Of a stretch of 64,000 nucleotides of DNA, positions 8,787-16,795 are shown in pieces. Each line of letters begins with the position of its first letter. Position 1 is the first letter of the stretch. The DNA is from Desertivirga brevis (lineage in GTDB: Bacteria; Bacteroidota; Bacteroidia; Sphingobacteriales; Sphingobacteriaceae): the NCBI RefSeq assembly GCF_017355835.1, contig NZ_JAFEWF010000009.1:1-64000 (forward strand). The letters are read 5' to 3'. Both the position numbers and the translations under genes were made by a program. The notes beneath the pieces were generated by a model. That model was not told the origin of the DNA. It did no database searches and saw nothing but the letters and a program-made list of their open reading frames with translations.

Positions 8787-10616
8787 TTATTCGACGCTCA
8801 GGTTGAACCTTCTTTTAAATTCTTCAAGCATAGGATTCTTTTCTGCCAAAGCCTGATACTTCTCAACAGAGGTATATAACCTTCGTTTTTCGTTCTTCTC
8901 TATCTGCCTGGTAACGATATCAATATCGAAATTTCGGAGCGTTGTACGCAGGTAATTCAAAAGGTCAACCTTTTCCACCGAAAGTGTCATCTCCTGTATT
9001 TTGTTCTCAATAATAACCTCTATCTTATAATTATCTAAAAGATTAGGGGCATTTGAGGTCATCAGTGTATATAGGTTAATCTTACTTTCTCGGTTCGCTT
9101 TATCAGCATATTTCGCCCATTCCTGAACAAAAGTTTGCTGACTAAAATGTTCGCGACTGTCGCCAGTAACATATTGAGGTCCTTTATCTTCTTCTTTAGC
9201 TGCGCTGCTACCAGACAAGTCGTTCAAGCTTGGAATGATCGAAGGAATAGCTGAAGGAGGTTTAATCGAAATTTTCGGACGTGCAGCCACAGGAGCAGGT
9301 GCTGCTGAAGATACTGGTGATGCCGAGGGCTTGCCTGCAGGGTTATTTCCAGGAGAAGGCGGAGCAACCGGAGTTGAAGAGACCGACTGTGGTGCAGCAT
9401 TGACTGGTTCTTTTACACCTACCACCGGAGCTTGCGGCGAATTTGCAATAGCCGGGCTGCTTACTGTGGTATCAGGTTTTTTTTTTACCGCTTCAGACGA
9501 TGTTGAAGAGGTTAAACTTAGTGCAGAAGGAATATGGCATATTTTTATGAGTGCCAATTCCACCTGAAGCCGCTGATTTTTACTGTTCTTATAGTTCAGA
9601 TCGCACTGGTTAGCAATGCTCAGTCCCGATAACAGGAAGGAGGCACTTGCGGCCTTAGATTGTTCCAAATACTTCTGACGAATACCTTCACTTACTTCGA
9701 GTAATTTCAACGTTGCCTGATCCTTTCCTACCAGAAGATTTCTGAAGTGCGATGCAAGGCCGGTGATGAAGTTGTTTCCATCAAACCCATTGGCAAGGAT
9801 CTCATCGAAGATCAACAAAGTTCCTGCAACATCTTCTTTTAAAAGGGAATCGGTTACTTTGAAGTAGTAGTCGTAATCGAGGATATTTAAATTATCGATC
9901 ACCGACCTGTAAGTAACGTTACGGTTTGAGAAGCTTACGATCTGGTCGAACATGGAAAGAGCATCACGTAAGCCTCCGTCTGCTTTTTGAGCAATTAAAT
10001 GAAGCCCGTCAGCATCAAACCCGACGCTTTCTTTTTTAGCTATCGATGCTAGATGGTTTGCCATATCCTCCACCCTTATCCTGTTGAAGTCGAAGATCTG
10101 ACATCTGGACAATATAGTAGGAAGGATCTTATGCTTCTCGGTTGTGGCAAGGATGAAAATAGCATAAGATGGCGGTTCCTCAAGGGTCTTCAGGAATGCA
10201 TTAAAAGCGGCCTGAGATAACATGTGAACCTCATCAATGATATATATTTTATACTTACCTGTTTGCGGCGGAATTCTTACCTGCTCAATTAAACTTCTGA
10301 TGTCGTCAACTGAATTATTAGAAGCAGCATCAAGTTCGTGAATACTAAAGGAATTTCCATTTTGAAACGAGCGGCAGGAATCACATTCTCCACAGGCTTC
10401 AACCTGGGAGGTTAAGTTTTCGCAATTGATTGTTTTTGCCAGGATTCGTGCACATGTTGTTTTTCCAACTCCACGCGGACCGCAGAATAGGAAAGCTTGA
10501 GCAAGCTGATTGTTTTTGATGGCATTTTTTAAAGTGTTAGTAATATGCTGCTGCCCAACAACGCTTTCAAAAGTCGCAGGCCGGTATTTCCTCGCCGACA
10601 CAATAAAATTATCCAT
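8787..10616 (-). CDS. dnaX: DNA polymerase III subunit tau (gamma by slippage)
   Basis: 609 residues from the ATG at 10616; the frame extends 40 codons further but MDNFIVSARKYRP is the family's usual start. It is the clamp-loader motor: Walker A GPRGVGKT (46-53), a zinc-binding four-Cys cluster (C65, C75, C78, C81), IIDEVHMLS, the LKTLEEPP loop and LATTEKHKILPTILSRC with the sensor and arginine-finger region. After residue ~365 comes a Pro/Ala/Ser-rich linker, then a C-terminal tau-type domain (about 510-609). An A10 run at codons 377-380, just after the ATPase core, is a probable slippage site that would give a 381-residue gamma-like product. Confidence 0.96.
   Translation of the reverse strand: MDNFIVSARKYRPATFESVVGQQHITNTLKNAIKNNQLAQAFLFCGPRGVGKTTCARILAKTINCENLTSQVEACGECDSCRSFQNGNSFSIHELDAASNNSVDDIRSLIEQVRIPPQTGKYKIYIIDEVHMLSQAAFNAFLKTLEEPPSYAIFILATTEKHKILPTILSRCQIFDFNRIRVEDMANHLASIAKKESVGFDADGLHLIAQKADGGLRDALSMFDQIVSFSNRNVTYRSVIDNLNILDYDYYFKVTDSLLKEDVAGTLLIFDEILANGFDGNNFITGLASHFRNLLVGKDQATLKLLEVSEGIRQKYLEQSKAASASFLLSGLSIANQCDLNYKNSKNQRLQVELALIKICHIPSALSLTSSTSSEAVKKKPDTTVSSPAIANSPQAPVVGVKEPVNAAPQSVSSTPVAPPSPGNNPAGKPSASPVSSAAPAPVAARPKISIKPPSAIPSIIPSLNDLSGSSAAKEEDKGPQYVTGDSREHFSQQTFVQEWAKYADKANRESKINLYTLMTSNAPNLLDNYKIEVIIENKIQEMTLSVEKVDLLNYLRTTLRNFDIDIVTRQIEKNEKRRLYTSVEKYQALAEKNPMLEEFKRRFNLSVE
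9477..9486 (-). promoter_or_regulatory. A10 slippage site in dnaX
   Basis: The coding strand reads GT, ten A, CC across Val377-Lys380. One added A gives K-T then TGA at once; one lost A gives K-N-L-I-P-Q then TAA. Both products end at the junction between ATPase domains and the tau-specific part, as in the gamma subunit of Thermus thermophilus, made by transcriptional slippage on an A run. Confidence 0.7.
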
Positions 10617-10795
10617 CGCCGCTAAATTAAGGAGAAGTTGGCACATTGGGAAGAGGAAGTTTGGAGTTCCCTGATGTAATGTTTTCGAAAAAACGTAACC
10701 TCGATTGATTGAGAGAAGTAAAAAGGGTGTATTCAATCGGGTGATTATTAACTCCTTATTGAATATTGTTCTTGATTTTTAGGTTAATGATTTTG

Positions 10796-10821
10796 AAAGC
10801 GTCTTAATGGCGCTTTTCTTT
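10796..10821 (+). terminator. Terminator-like hairpin in dnaX-tatD intergenic region
   Basis: AAAGCG pairs with CGCTTT around a 9-nt loop and is followed by TCTTTTG. No + strand gene precedes it, so it may stop antisense transcription into the region, or be fortuitous. Confidence 0.3.
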
Positions 10822-10848
10822 TGAATGTTTGATCTGTTTTTTCGATCC

Positions 10849-10881
10849 TTGACTTGCATCTAACTTTTATTTGGATCTTTG
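10849..10881 (+). promoter_or_regulatory. Promoter of the tatD-tcdA pair
   Basis: A TTG at 10849-10851 is followed after 22 nt by GATCTTTG (10874-10881), one mismatch from TAnnTTTG. It lies about 20 bp before the ATG at 10900, so the leader would be short. Confidence 0.45.
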
Positions 10882-10899
10882 TTGTTAAAGCAGTAATTC

Positions 10900-11577
10900 A
10901 TGTACTTAAACTTTCATACTCATTTTTCCTCTCGATCACCAGAAGTTCAATCTTTGCAAAATATTATTGTAGGAAAAGATGATTTGAAAGATGTGGTATT
11001 AAGGGATGGCTACGGCTTCTCGGCAGGAATACATCCCTGGTATCTTGAGGCTGATTTTGAAAGACAATTACAGATGCTTCAGGAGCTATCCGGGTTGAAG
11101 CAGGTGCAAGTGATTGGCGAATGTGGCTTGGATCGTATAAAAGGGCCCGAATTAAGTCTTCAGCAAAAAGTTTTTGAAGCACAGATAAAGTTGGCAGAAT
11201 GTGTTCGTAAACCGATGGTTATTCATTGCGTAAAGTGTTTTAGTGAACTACTGGAAATAAAGAAAAGATTAAATCCAACTGTGCCTATGGTGCTTCATGG
11301 ATTCAATAATAAGGTTGAAGCAGGAATACAGATGTTCAACGCCGGCTTTTGGTTTTCATTTGGAGGAGCAATTAATAGGGAAGGTTCGAATGCAGGTGCT
11401 TTTCTTGAGCGTATACCGCTTAATAGAGTTTTTCTTGAAACTGATGACAGTGAAATAGGTATAGAAAAAGTGTACGAAGCTGCAGCAGATATAAGAAAAA
11501 TCACATTAGATGATTTAAAAGAGATTATCTTTGCGAACTGGATGAGTTTACTTAAGGAAGCGCGCAACGCTCCTTAA
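10900..11577 (+). CDS. TatD family metal-dependent hydrolase
   Basis: 225 residues, slightly short for TatD/YcfH proteins (about 255). N-terminal NFHTHF supplies the metal-binding HxH; GECGLDRIKG gives the conserved Glu; MVIHCVKCFSELLE and LHGFNNK carry the two further His; FLETDDSEIG carries the late Asp. The family are TIM-barrel metal-dependent hydrolases, several being 3'-5' DNases acting in the cytoplasm. It is followed after 29 bp by tcdA in the same direction, so both probably share one transcript. Confidence 0.9.
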   Translation: MYLNFHTHFSSRSPEVQSLQNIIVGKDDLKDVVLRDGYGFSAGIHPWYLEADFERQLQMLQELSGLKQVQVIGECGLDRIKGPELSLQQKVFEAQIKLAECVRKPMVIHCVKCFSELLEIKKRLNPTVPMVLHGFNNKVEAGIQMFNAGFWFSFGGAINREGSNAGAFLERIPLNRVFLETDDSEIGIEKVYEAAADIRKITLDDLKEIIFANWMSLLKEARNAP

Positions 11578-11606
11578 AATAGAAATATAAAATTTGATTT
11601 TATAGT

Positions 11607-12422
11607 ATGTCTGATTTAGGATGGCTGTCACGGTCTGCCTTATTGGTAGGCAATGAAGGTATAGATGTGTTACAATCCAAACATGTGCTGGTTGTAGGCT
11701 TAGGTGGGGTTGGATCTTTCGCTGCTGAATTTATTTGCAGATCTGGTGTGGGAGAGATGACAATTGTAGATGGTGACGTGGTAGACCCATCCAATAGAAA
11801 TAGACAACTACCTGCTTTAGCCACAAATCACGGGGTTTCAAAAGCAGAAATTATGCAGGATAGATTACTTGCTATTAATCCTGAGCTGAAACTTCACGTG
11901 GTGCGGGATTTTCTAACGCCGCAAAGATGCCGTGAGATTTTGGAAACGAAGTTTGATTATGTAATGGACTGCATTGATAGCATAACTCCCAAGGTAACCT
12001 TGCTTTCCGCTGCTTTTAATTCAGGTCAGCGAATTGTGAGTTCAATGGGGGCTGGAGGAAAGTTTGATCCCTCGAAGCTTCGTGTAACGGATCTGTTCGA
12101 CACCTATCAGTGTCGTTTTGCTGAATATGTTCGTAAACGCGGGAAAAAGCTTGGGATCACAGCTGGAGTTAAGGCCGTTTTTTCAATTGAGGAAGTAAAA
12201 AGGGATTCCTTAATTATGACTGATGGAAGTAACTTCAAGCGTTCGGCTTACGGTACTATATCTTACCTGCCAGCTGCTTTTGGAGGAATGTGTGCTTCTG
12301 TGGTTATTCGTGATCTGCTTGAAATCCCAATCGAGATGGAGGTACGTCCAAAGAAAATCCAGCACAAGAACCTCCAGGCGCAGAAAAAGCGTAAAAAAAT
12401 TAAGGAAAAAGAGATTGTTTAG
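11607..12422 (+). CDS. tcdA: tRNA threonylcarbamoyladenosine dehydratase
   Basis: 271 residues. The protein belongs to the E1-like ThiF/MoeB superfamily and matches TcdA (CsdL), which uses ATP to cyclise t6A37 of ANN-decoding tRNAs to ct6A. Visible signatures are VLVVGLGGVGSFAAEFICRS (nucleotide-binding glycines), IVDGDVVDPSNRNRQLPAL (the Asp/Arg set), VMDCIDSITPKVTL and SSMGAGGKFDPSKL. The C-terminus is strongly basic (KKRKKIKEKE), suited to tRNA binding. Second gene after tatD; closed by a hairpin at 12441-12466. Confidence 0.9.
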   Translation: MSDLGWLSRSALLVGNEGIDVLQSKHVLVVGLGGVGSFAAEFICRSGVGEMTIVDGDVVDPSNRNRQLPALATNHGVSKAEIMQDRLLAINPELKLHVVRDFLTPQRCREILETKFDYVMDCIDSITPKVTLLSAAFNSGQRIVSSMGAGGKFDPSKLRVTDLFDTYQCRFAEYVRKRGKKLGITAGVKAVFSIEEVKRDSLIMTDGSNFKRSAYGTISYLPAAFGGMCASVVIRDLLEIPIEMEVRPKKIQHKNLQAQKKRKKIKEKEIV

Positions 12423-12440
12423 TTGAGCGCTTTACAAAAT

Positions 12441-12466
12441 GAGGGTACCTGGTTCCAGGTACCCTC
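12441..12466. terminator. Perfect GC-rich hairpin after tcdA
   Basis: GAGGGTACCTGG (12441-12452) is exactly complementary to CCAGGTACCCTC (12455-12466) with only TT between. A T-rich but broken tail (GTCTCTTATTA) follows. It probably ends the tatD-tcdA transcript, and being symmetric could serve the gtrA-like gene on the other strand. Confidence 0.6.
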
Positions 12467-12526
12467 GTCTCTTATTACATCTCTTATATATATTACCCTC
12501 GGAGTTATTAAGCCGTCAACTTCACT

Positions 12527-12928
12527 TTAGAAAACGAAAAACCGTTTCGTAACATAGTTGAAACCAGATACCACAGCCACTGCTGAGACTTTGGAAACCT
12601 TAACATTTAAATGAAGTTTTTCAACTGTGAACCAAAGTAGAAATTGATTTAATGCAACGCCTGCTAAAGTAAAGGCGATGAATAAGAAAAACGTTAAACG
12701 ATCATTGTAGCGACAAGAATCGAATACCAGTTTACGACTTAAGAAATAACTCGCAACTATCGCCACGCTAATAGAAGGAAGGTTAGCACGGGTGTATTTT
12801 ACATGGAAAACATCAATAAGTAGAGTGAATGTGAAGAACTCCAGAAGAAAGCAGATAAAACCTACTATTAAAAATCTGATAACCTGCGATCGACTTAAAT
12901 CTTTTACTACCGCTGTTGTTTTACTCAT
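12527..12928 (-). CDS. GtrA-like membrane protein
   Basis: 133 residues with four predicted membrane spans, the usual size and layout of GtrA/DPMS-type proteins. The opening VIRFLIVGFICFLLEFFTF, the middle SISVAIVASYFLSRKLVF and the last helix ending GFNYVTKRFFVF match the family. Members are thought to help move lipid-linked sugars across the inner membrane or to support surface-polysaccharide decoration. It stands alone on the minus strand, with no linked glycosyltransferase, so the pathway is unknown. Confidence 0.85.
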   Translation of the reverse strand: MSKTTAVVKDLSRSQVIRFLIVGFICFLLEFFTFTLLIDVFHVKYTRANLPSISVAIVASYFLSRKLVFDSCRYNDRLTFFLFIAFTLAGVALNQFLLWFTVEKLHLNVKVSKVSAVAVVSGFNYVTKRFFVF

Positions 12929-13140
12929 AAATTGTTTTTTTAGATAGAATTAAAAATAATTTTTTGGTTTACTAGTAACTATAAAAAAGGTTACTTGAAA
13001 ATTAAATAACCCGGAAATTGTTTAGCAAAGTCGGTACCAATTTATTCCGAAGCTGTTTCGGGAGCATCGTCTGGTTCCCTTGATGCCCTTGTATCATCAT
13101 TACAATTCCTATTTCCACTGTCTTTCCTTTAATTTGCAGC

Positions 13141-14481
13141 ATGGAATGGGAAACACTACTTTCAGCAAAACGCTGGGGAAATGAGAAAAAAGTTCAAAGC
13201 GCAGAAGAGGCACGGTCTGAGTTTCAAATAGACTATGATCGTCTGATCTTTTCGTCTCCGTTCCGCAGGTTACAGAATAAAACCCAGGTATTTCCACTGC
13301 CGGGTAGTGTTTTTGTACATAATCGATTAACCCATAGTTTGGAAGTTGCAAGTGTAGGTAGATCTCTTGGACGCATCTTTTATAATAAAGTGAAAGAACA
13401 ACAGTCGGATCTGGACAAACGTTTGCCCTTGATCAGTGAAATTGGGAATATTGTTGCAGCGGCCTGTATTGCTCATGATATGGGCAATCCAGCATTCGGG
13501 CATTCAGGAGAAACAGCTATATCTCATTATTTCAAGGAAGGAGATGGGAAGATATATAAGGACGAAGTGACGGAATCGCAGTGGAGGGATATTATAAAGT
13601 TTGAAGGTAATGCCAATGCTCTTCGCATCCTGACCCATTCGTTTGCAGGTAAAGGTAACGGAAGCTTTGCTCTTACTTATTCCACCCTGGCCTCTATTGC
13701 AAAATATCCCTGCGCTTCACTAGCAGGGCACGATAAGAAGAACATTTACACGAAGAAGTACGGTTTTTTTCAAACGGAGCAAGAAACTTTTATTAAGATT
13801 GCTGAAGAGTTGGGATTAGAGAAAGTACAAGATGACCCATTAGTCTACAAGAGGCACCCACTGGTTTATCTGGTAGAGGCAGCAGACGACATTTGCTATA
13901 ACATTATAGACCTGGAGGATGCTCACCGGTTAAAAATCCTTTCCTATAAAGAAGTTGAAGATTTATTGGTGCCCCTCTGTAACAGCGAGAACTTGCCTAA
14001 ACGACTGGCCGAGATGGAAGATGAGGATGCAAAAGTAGGTTTGTTACGTGCACGAAGTATCAGTGCAATGGTTAGAGCTTGTTCTGATGTTTTTTACAAT
14101 GAGCAGGAAGCCTTATTAAAAGGAGACTTCAATAAGTCGCTTACCGATGCTATCCCTATTGAATTAAAGGCGGCATGGAAAAGGATTGCTGAGGTGTCGG
14201 TTGAAAAGATTTATAATAATAACTCGGTTGTGCAGATAGAGGTGGCAGGTTATAAAGTAATAGGTGGTTTGCTTGAAGAATTTATTCCTGCTTATCTCAG
14301 GAACGATTCAAGCTATCACGAAAAGTTAGTGCAGCTTATTCCAAAGCAGTTCCTGACCCGGAATAAGGATACTTATTCAAGAATAATGTCTGTCCTTGAT
14401 TTTGTTTCGGGGATGACTGACATCTACGCTGTGGAACTCTTTAGAAAGATTAAAGGAATTTCCTTTCCTTCCATGAGTTAG
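13141..14481 (+). CDS. dgt: Deoxyguanosinetriphosphate triphosphohydrolase (dGTPase)
   Basis: 446 residues. dGTPases of the HD superfamily cleave dGTP to deoxyguanosine and triphosphate and shape the nucleotide pool. Seen here: SSPFRRLQNKTQVFPL, HNRLTHSLEVASVGRSLG (first metal His), AACIAHDMGNPAFGHSGE (HD pair) and LVEAADDICYNIIDLEDAH (late Asp). The MEWETLLSAKRWG start suits the family. A -7-like TTAATTTG (13129-13136) ends 4 bp before the ATG, so the mRNA may have little or no leader. The TAG stop overlaps the convergent cheB stop. Confidence 0.93.
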   Translation: MEWETLLSAKRWGNEKKVQSAEEARSEFQIDYDRLIFSSPFRRLQNKTQVFPLPGSVFVHNRLTHSLEVASVGRSLGRIFYNKVKEQQSDLDKRLPLISEIGNIVAAACIAHDMGNPAFGHSGETAISHYFKEGDGKIYKDEVTESQWRDIIKFEGNANALRILTHSFAGKGNGSFALTYSTLASIAKYPCASLAGHDKKNIYTKKYGFFQTEQETFIKIAEELGLEKVQDDPLVYKRHPLVYLVEAADDICYNIIDLEDAHRLKILSYKEVEDLLVPLCNSENLPKRLAEMEDEDAKVGLLRARSISAMVRACSDVFYNEQEALLKGDFNKSLTDAIPIELKAAWKRIAEVSVEKIYNNNSVVQIEVAGYKVIGGLLEEFIPAYLRNDSSYHEKLVQLIPKQFLTRNKDTYSRIMSVLDFVSGMTDIYAVELFRKIKGISFPSMS

Positions 14482-15059
14482 ATGGCAGTAAGTTGCTCAA
14501 GGTGCCAGTTCAATGATTCAGCAAGTTCAGCAGGTGGTAGGATGAGTGTAGGATGGTTCTTATTTACAATTTGAGAGGGCATGCCATCGAATTTCGTGGT
14601 TGCCGGATCTTGAACCAAAATCCTTCCACCTGCATCTTCAATGGCTTTTGCGCCTTCAAGTCCATCTGTCCCTGTTCCCGAAAGGATAATACCGAGAGCC
14701 CTTTCTTTGCAGTCTTCAGCGAGAGATTTAAAAAAGATGTCTACGGCACGATTAATTATTTCATCATTCCCTCTGTCTCTAAGAAGCAGCGTGCCTTTTT
14801 GTATCACCATCATTTTTCCTTCAGGTAGAACATACACCTTATTCGCCTCTACTTTAGTAGGTCCATCAACTCTGCAAACTTTCATTTTGGTTGTTCTGGA
14901 CATGAAGTAGTCCAGTCTGCTACGGGCATGAACATACAAGTGTTGAATGATAACAAACGCTACCCCTGTAGAGGTGTCTACATGTTTGAAAAACTCCGTT
15001 AATGCTTGCAAACCGCCTGCGGAGGCGCCAATCCCTATTACCAACAAAGGTTTCTCCAT
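14478..15059 (-). CDS. Stand-alone CheB-type methylesterase domain protein
   Basis: 193 residues from the ATG at 15059 (a TTG one codon upstream is less likely). The whole protein is a CheB catalytic domain: IGIGASAGGLQAL with Ser13, IIQHLYV with His40 and ILSGTGTDGLEGAK with Asp132 form the triad. The N-terminal response-regulator receiver of chemotaxis CheB is absent. In chemotaxis the domain demethylates receptor glutamates; in non-motile Bacteroidota such proteins are often linked to CheR or hybrid kinases. No CheR or receptor lies in the window, but a truncated sensor kinase is two genes upstream on the same strand. Confidence 0.9.
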   Translation of the reverse strand: MEKPLLVIGIGASAGGLQALTEFFKHVDTSTGVAFVIIQHLYVHARSRLDYFMSRTTKMKVCRVDGPTKVEANKVYVLPEGKMMVIQKGTLLLRDRGNDEIINRAVDIFFKSLAEDCKERALGIILSGTGTDGLEGAKAIEDAGGRILVQDPATTKFDGMPSQIVNKNHPTLILPPAELAESLNWHLEQLTAI

Positions 15060-15158
15060 CAATCAATCCTATTTGCTTCGATATAGCTATAACCTCTATT
15101 AGTATATTTGGTTTTGCGGGCAGGAAACAGTTTTAGTAAAAACCTGCTTAAGCATTTA

Positions 15159-16550
15159 TCAGAGATAGATCTGGAACTGCATGATCCATTCTCCAGCCCT
15201 TTTAAATATTTTATTGTTATTATATAGAGGTCTGTCGGAATACTGAACAGTAATTTTAGCATTATGCCCATCTATATAGAAGTTTGAACCAATGTCATAA
15301 TAAGAACCTGCTTCATCTAAAGCTTCCAGATTCTTCAGAGAATATGATGCCATCGGTTGAATCCTTACTTTTTTGCTAATTTGCTGAGGTAGCAATACGC
15401 CCGCCTGGGTATACCAGATGTTCCCGGTTCCTAAAACGTATCTAGCATTACCCGCACCTTCCTGAGCTTTTATACCGCTGTAGTCGGGATTGGCAACCCC
15501 GGTATTCATAGTTCCCGACGCTCTGATGTAATTAGGTCCATAGTTATACTTATAGAAGGATGTAAGGGCAGTTATAGCCATTTTACTTGCCTTACCACCG
15601 ATCGGCAGATCAGCGAACGCATCTATGCAGTATATATTTATATCGTGCTTTTTCAATTCGTTATCAGATGTAAGGCTTCGTGTAGCTTCTTTGTCGTTTA
15701 GAAATCCAGCCCCCACATTGAGTACCTTTTTTGCCCCAAGATATGTTCCAACTTTAAAGGGTAGGACATTACTTTCCTGATCCAGGAATTGGTAGTCGAA
15801 GTAGCCACCGAATGAAGCCTTGGAATTTCCATTATTATCTACTGCCGGGCCCCCGGCAACAGGAGTAGTACTGGTTGCAAAGGGTTTATTGACACAAGCC
15901 TGATAGTGGATTTTGCCTAAGATACCTTTTGTATATATCCCAAACTGCCTGGTAAGCTGATCAGAGATTTCAAGGGTAGGCCAGTTAAAGCCAGGGGCAT
16001 CAAGCATTAATAGATTCGAGGTACTGGCAGAGTTCTGACGGGATAGTCCGTTCCAGTAATGCAGTCCTGCACCAATGAAATTTGTGAATTTATTCGCTTT
16101 TCCAGTTTCAGGGTTTTTTGCGGGTATTAATGCATATTCATTCCAAACGTCATGATAGAAAATCTGAGGCTTCTTCCCCGCTCCATTTGCTCCTGTTCCA
16201 CTGTTTCCAGAGCTTCCGTTATTAATAAATGTTTGGTTGTTAATGCCAATATGCGTTAAAATTAAATACCGGGGAGAAAGTTGAGCATAAGCAATGGTCC
16301 GGATTCTGCGAGCGCCAATGTCAAAAGTTCTGCCTGCTGCCTCATTTCCCACCATAGTTCCAGGATTATTTTGAATGCTCCTTGCCCATATTTGATTCCA
16401 AATCACAAAGCGGAGAAATTTTGAGCCATCCTGGTTGAGATTAATTTTTAATCCCTGACTATTATCGGCTGCAGGTTTAGAGGGAGCTTGAGAAAATGAG
16501 AGTTTAAAGAACAAGACAAAAACGGCAACACAAAACCTTCTGACATTCAT
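15159..16550 (-). CDS. Porin-like outer-membrane beta-barrel protein
   Basis: 463 residues from the ATG at 16550, with a signal peptide ending in KLSFSQ. The mature part opens with KINLNQDGSKFLRFVIWNQIW and then shows repeated amphipathic strands with aromatic ends, finishing on a strand ending MQFQIYL, as in outer-membrane porins. It matches proteins usually called porin in Bacteroidota; solute unknown. An in-frame ATG at 16580 adds ten residues and has a perfect AAGGAGGTG ribosome site, but that sequence is one arm of a terminator-like hairpin (16562-16597). The start is therefore ambiguous. It lies downstream of the truncated sensor kinase on the same strand. Confidence 0.75.
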   Translation of the reverse strand: MNVRRFCVAVFVLFFKLSFSQAPSKPAADNSQGLKINLNQDGSKFLRFVIWNQIWARSIQNNPGTMVGNEAAGRTFDIGARRIRTIAYAQLSPRYLILTHIGINNQTFINNGSSGNSGTGANGAGKKPQIFYHDVWNEYALIPAKNPETGKANKFTNFIGAGLHYWNGLSRQNSASTSNLLMLDAPGFNWPTLEISDQLTRQFGIYTKGILGKIHYQACVNKPFATSTTPVAGGPAVDNNGNSKASFGGYFDYQFLDQESNVLPFKVGTYLGAKKVLNVGAGFLNDKEATRSLTSDNELKKHDINIYCIDAFADLPIGGKASKMAITALTSFYKYNYGPNYIRASGTMNTGVANPDYSGIKAQEGAGNARYVLGTGNIWYTQAGVLLPQQISKKVRIQPMASYSLKNLEALDEAGSYYDIGSNFYIDGHNAKITVQYSDRPLYNNNKIFKRAGEWIMQFQIYL

Positions 16551-16561
16551 AGAGTTTTTTG

Positions 16562-16597
16562 AAAAAAAGGAGGTGAGCATTACTGGTCCACCTCCTT
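16562..16597 (-). promoter_or_regulatory. SD-sequestering, terminator-like hairpin in porin leader
   Basis: On the minus strand AAGGAGGTG (16597-16589) pairs perfectly with CACCTCCTT (16575-16567) around a 13-nt loop, followed by a T tract. The left arm is a perfect Shine-Dalgarno for the ATG at 16580 and the right arm is that reading frame's first codons. It could work as an attenuator or as a translation switch for the porin gene. Confidence 0.6.
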
Positions 16598-16795
16598 ACC
16601 TTAGAAATATAAATTATGGAAACATTATGGGCAAAACCGCGAAATTCAGTCTTTCCCGCTTTTGCCACTCCTACCTATGCGCCTGCTATTGCTGGCATGC
16701 CACAAAGAAAAGTTAATTCTGGAATTTAAAGAATGATCGGTGTCAATTTTAACTGTGATTGACATTAAGGTTGTAGGAGGTGCTGAAAAGGAAAT

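Noticed and set aside
9235..9567. 110-codon Gly/Ala-rich frame on the plus strand
   Set aside because: It is the complement of the Pro/Ala-rich linker of dnaX; low complexity explains its length.
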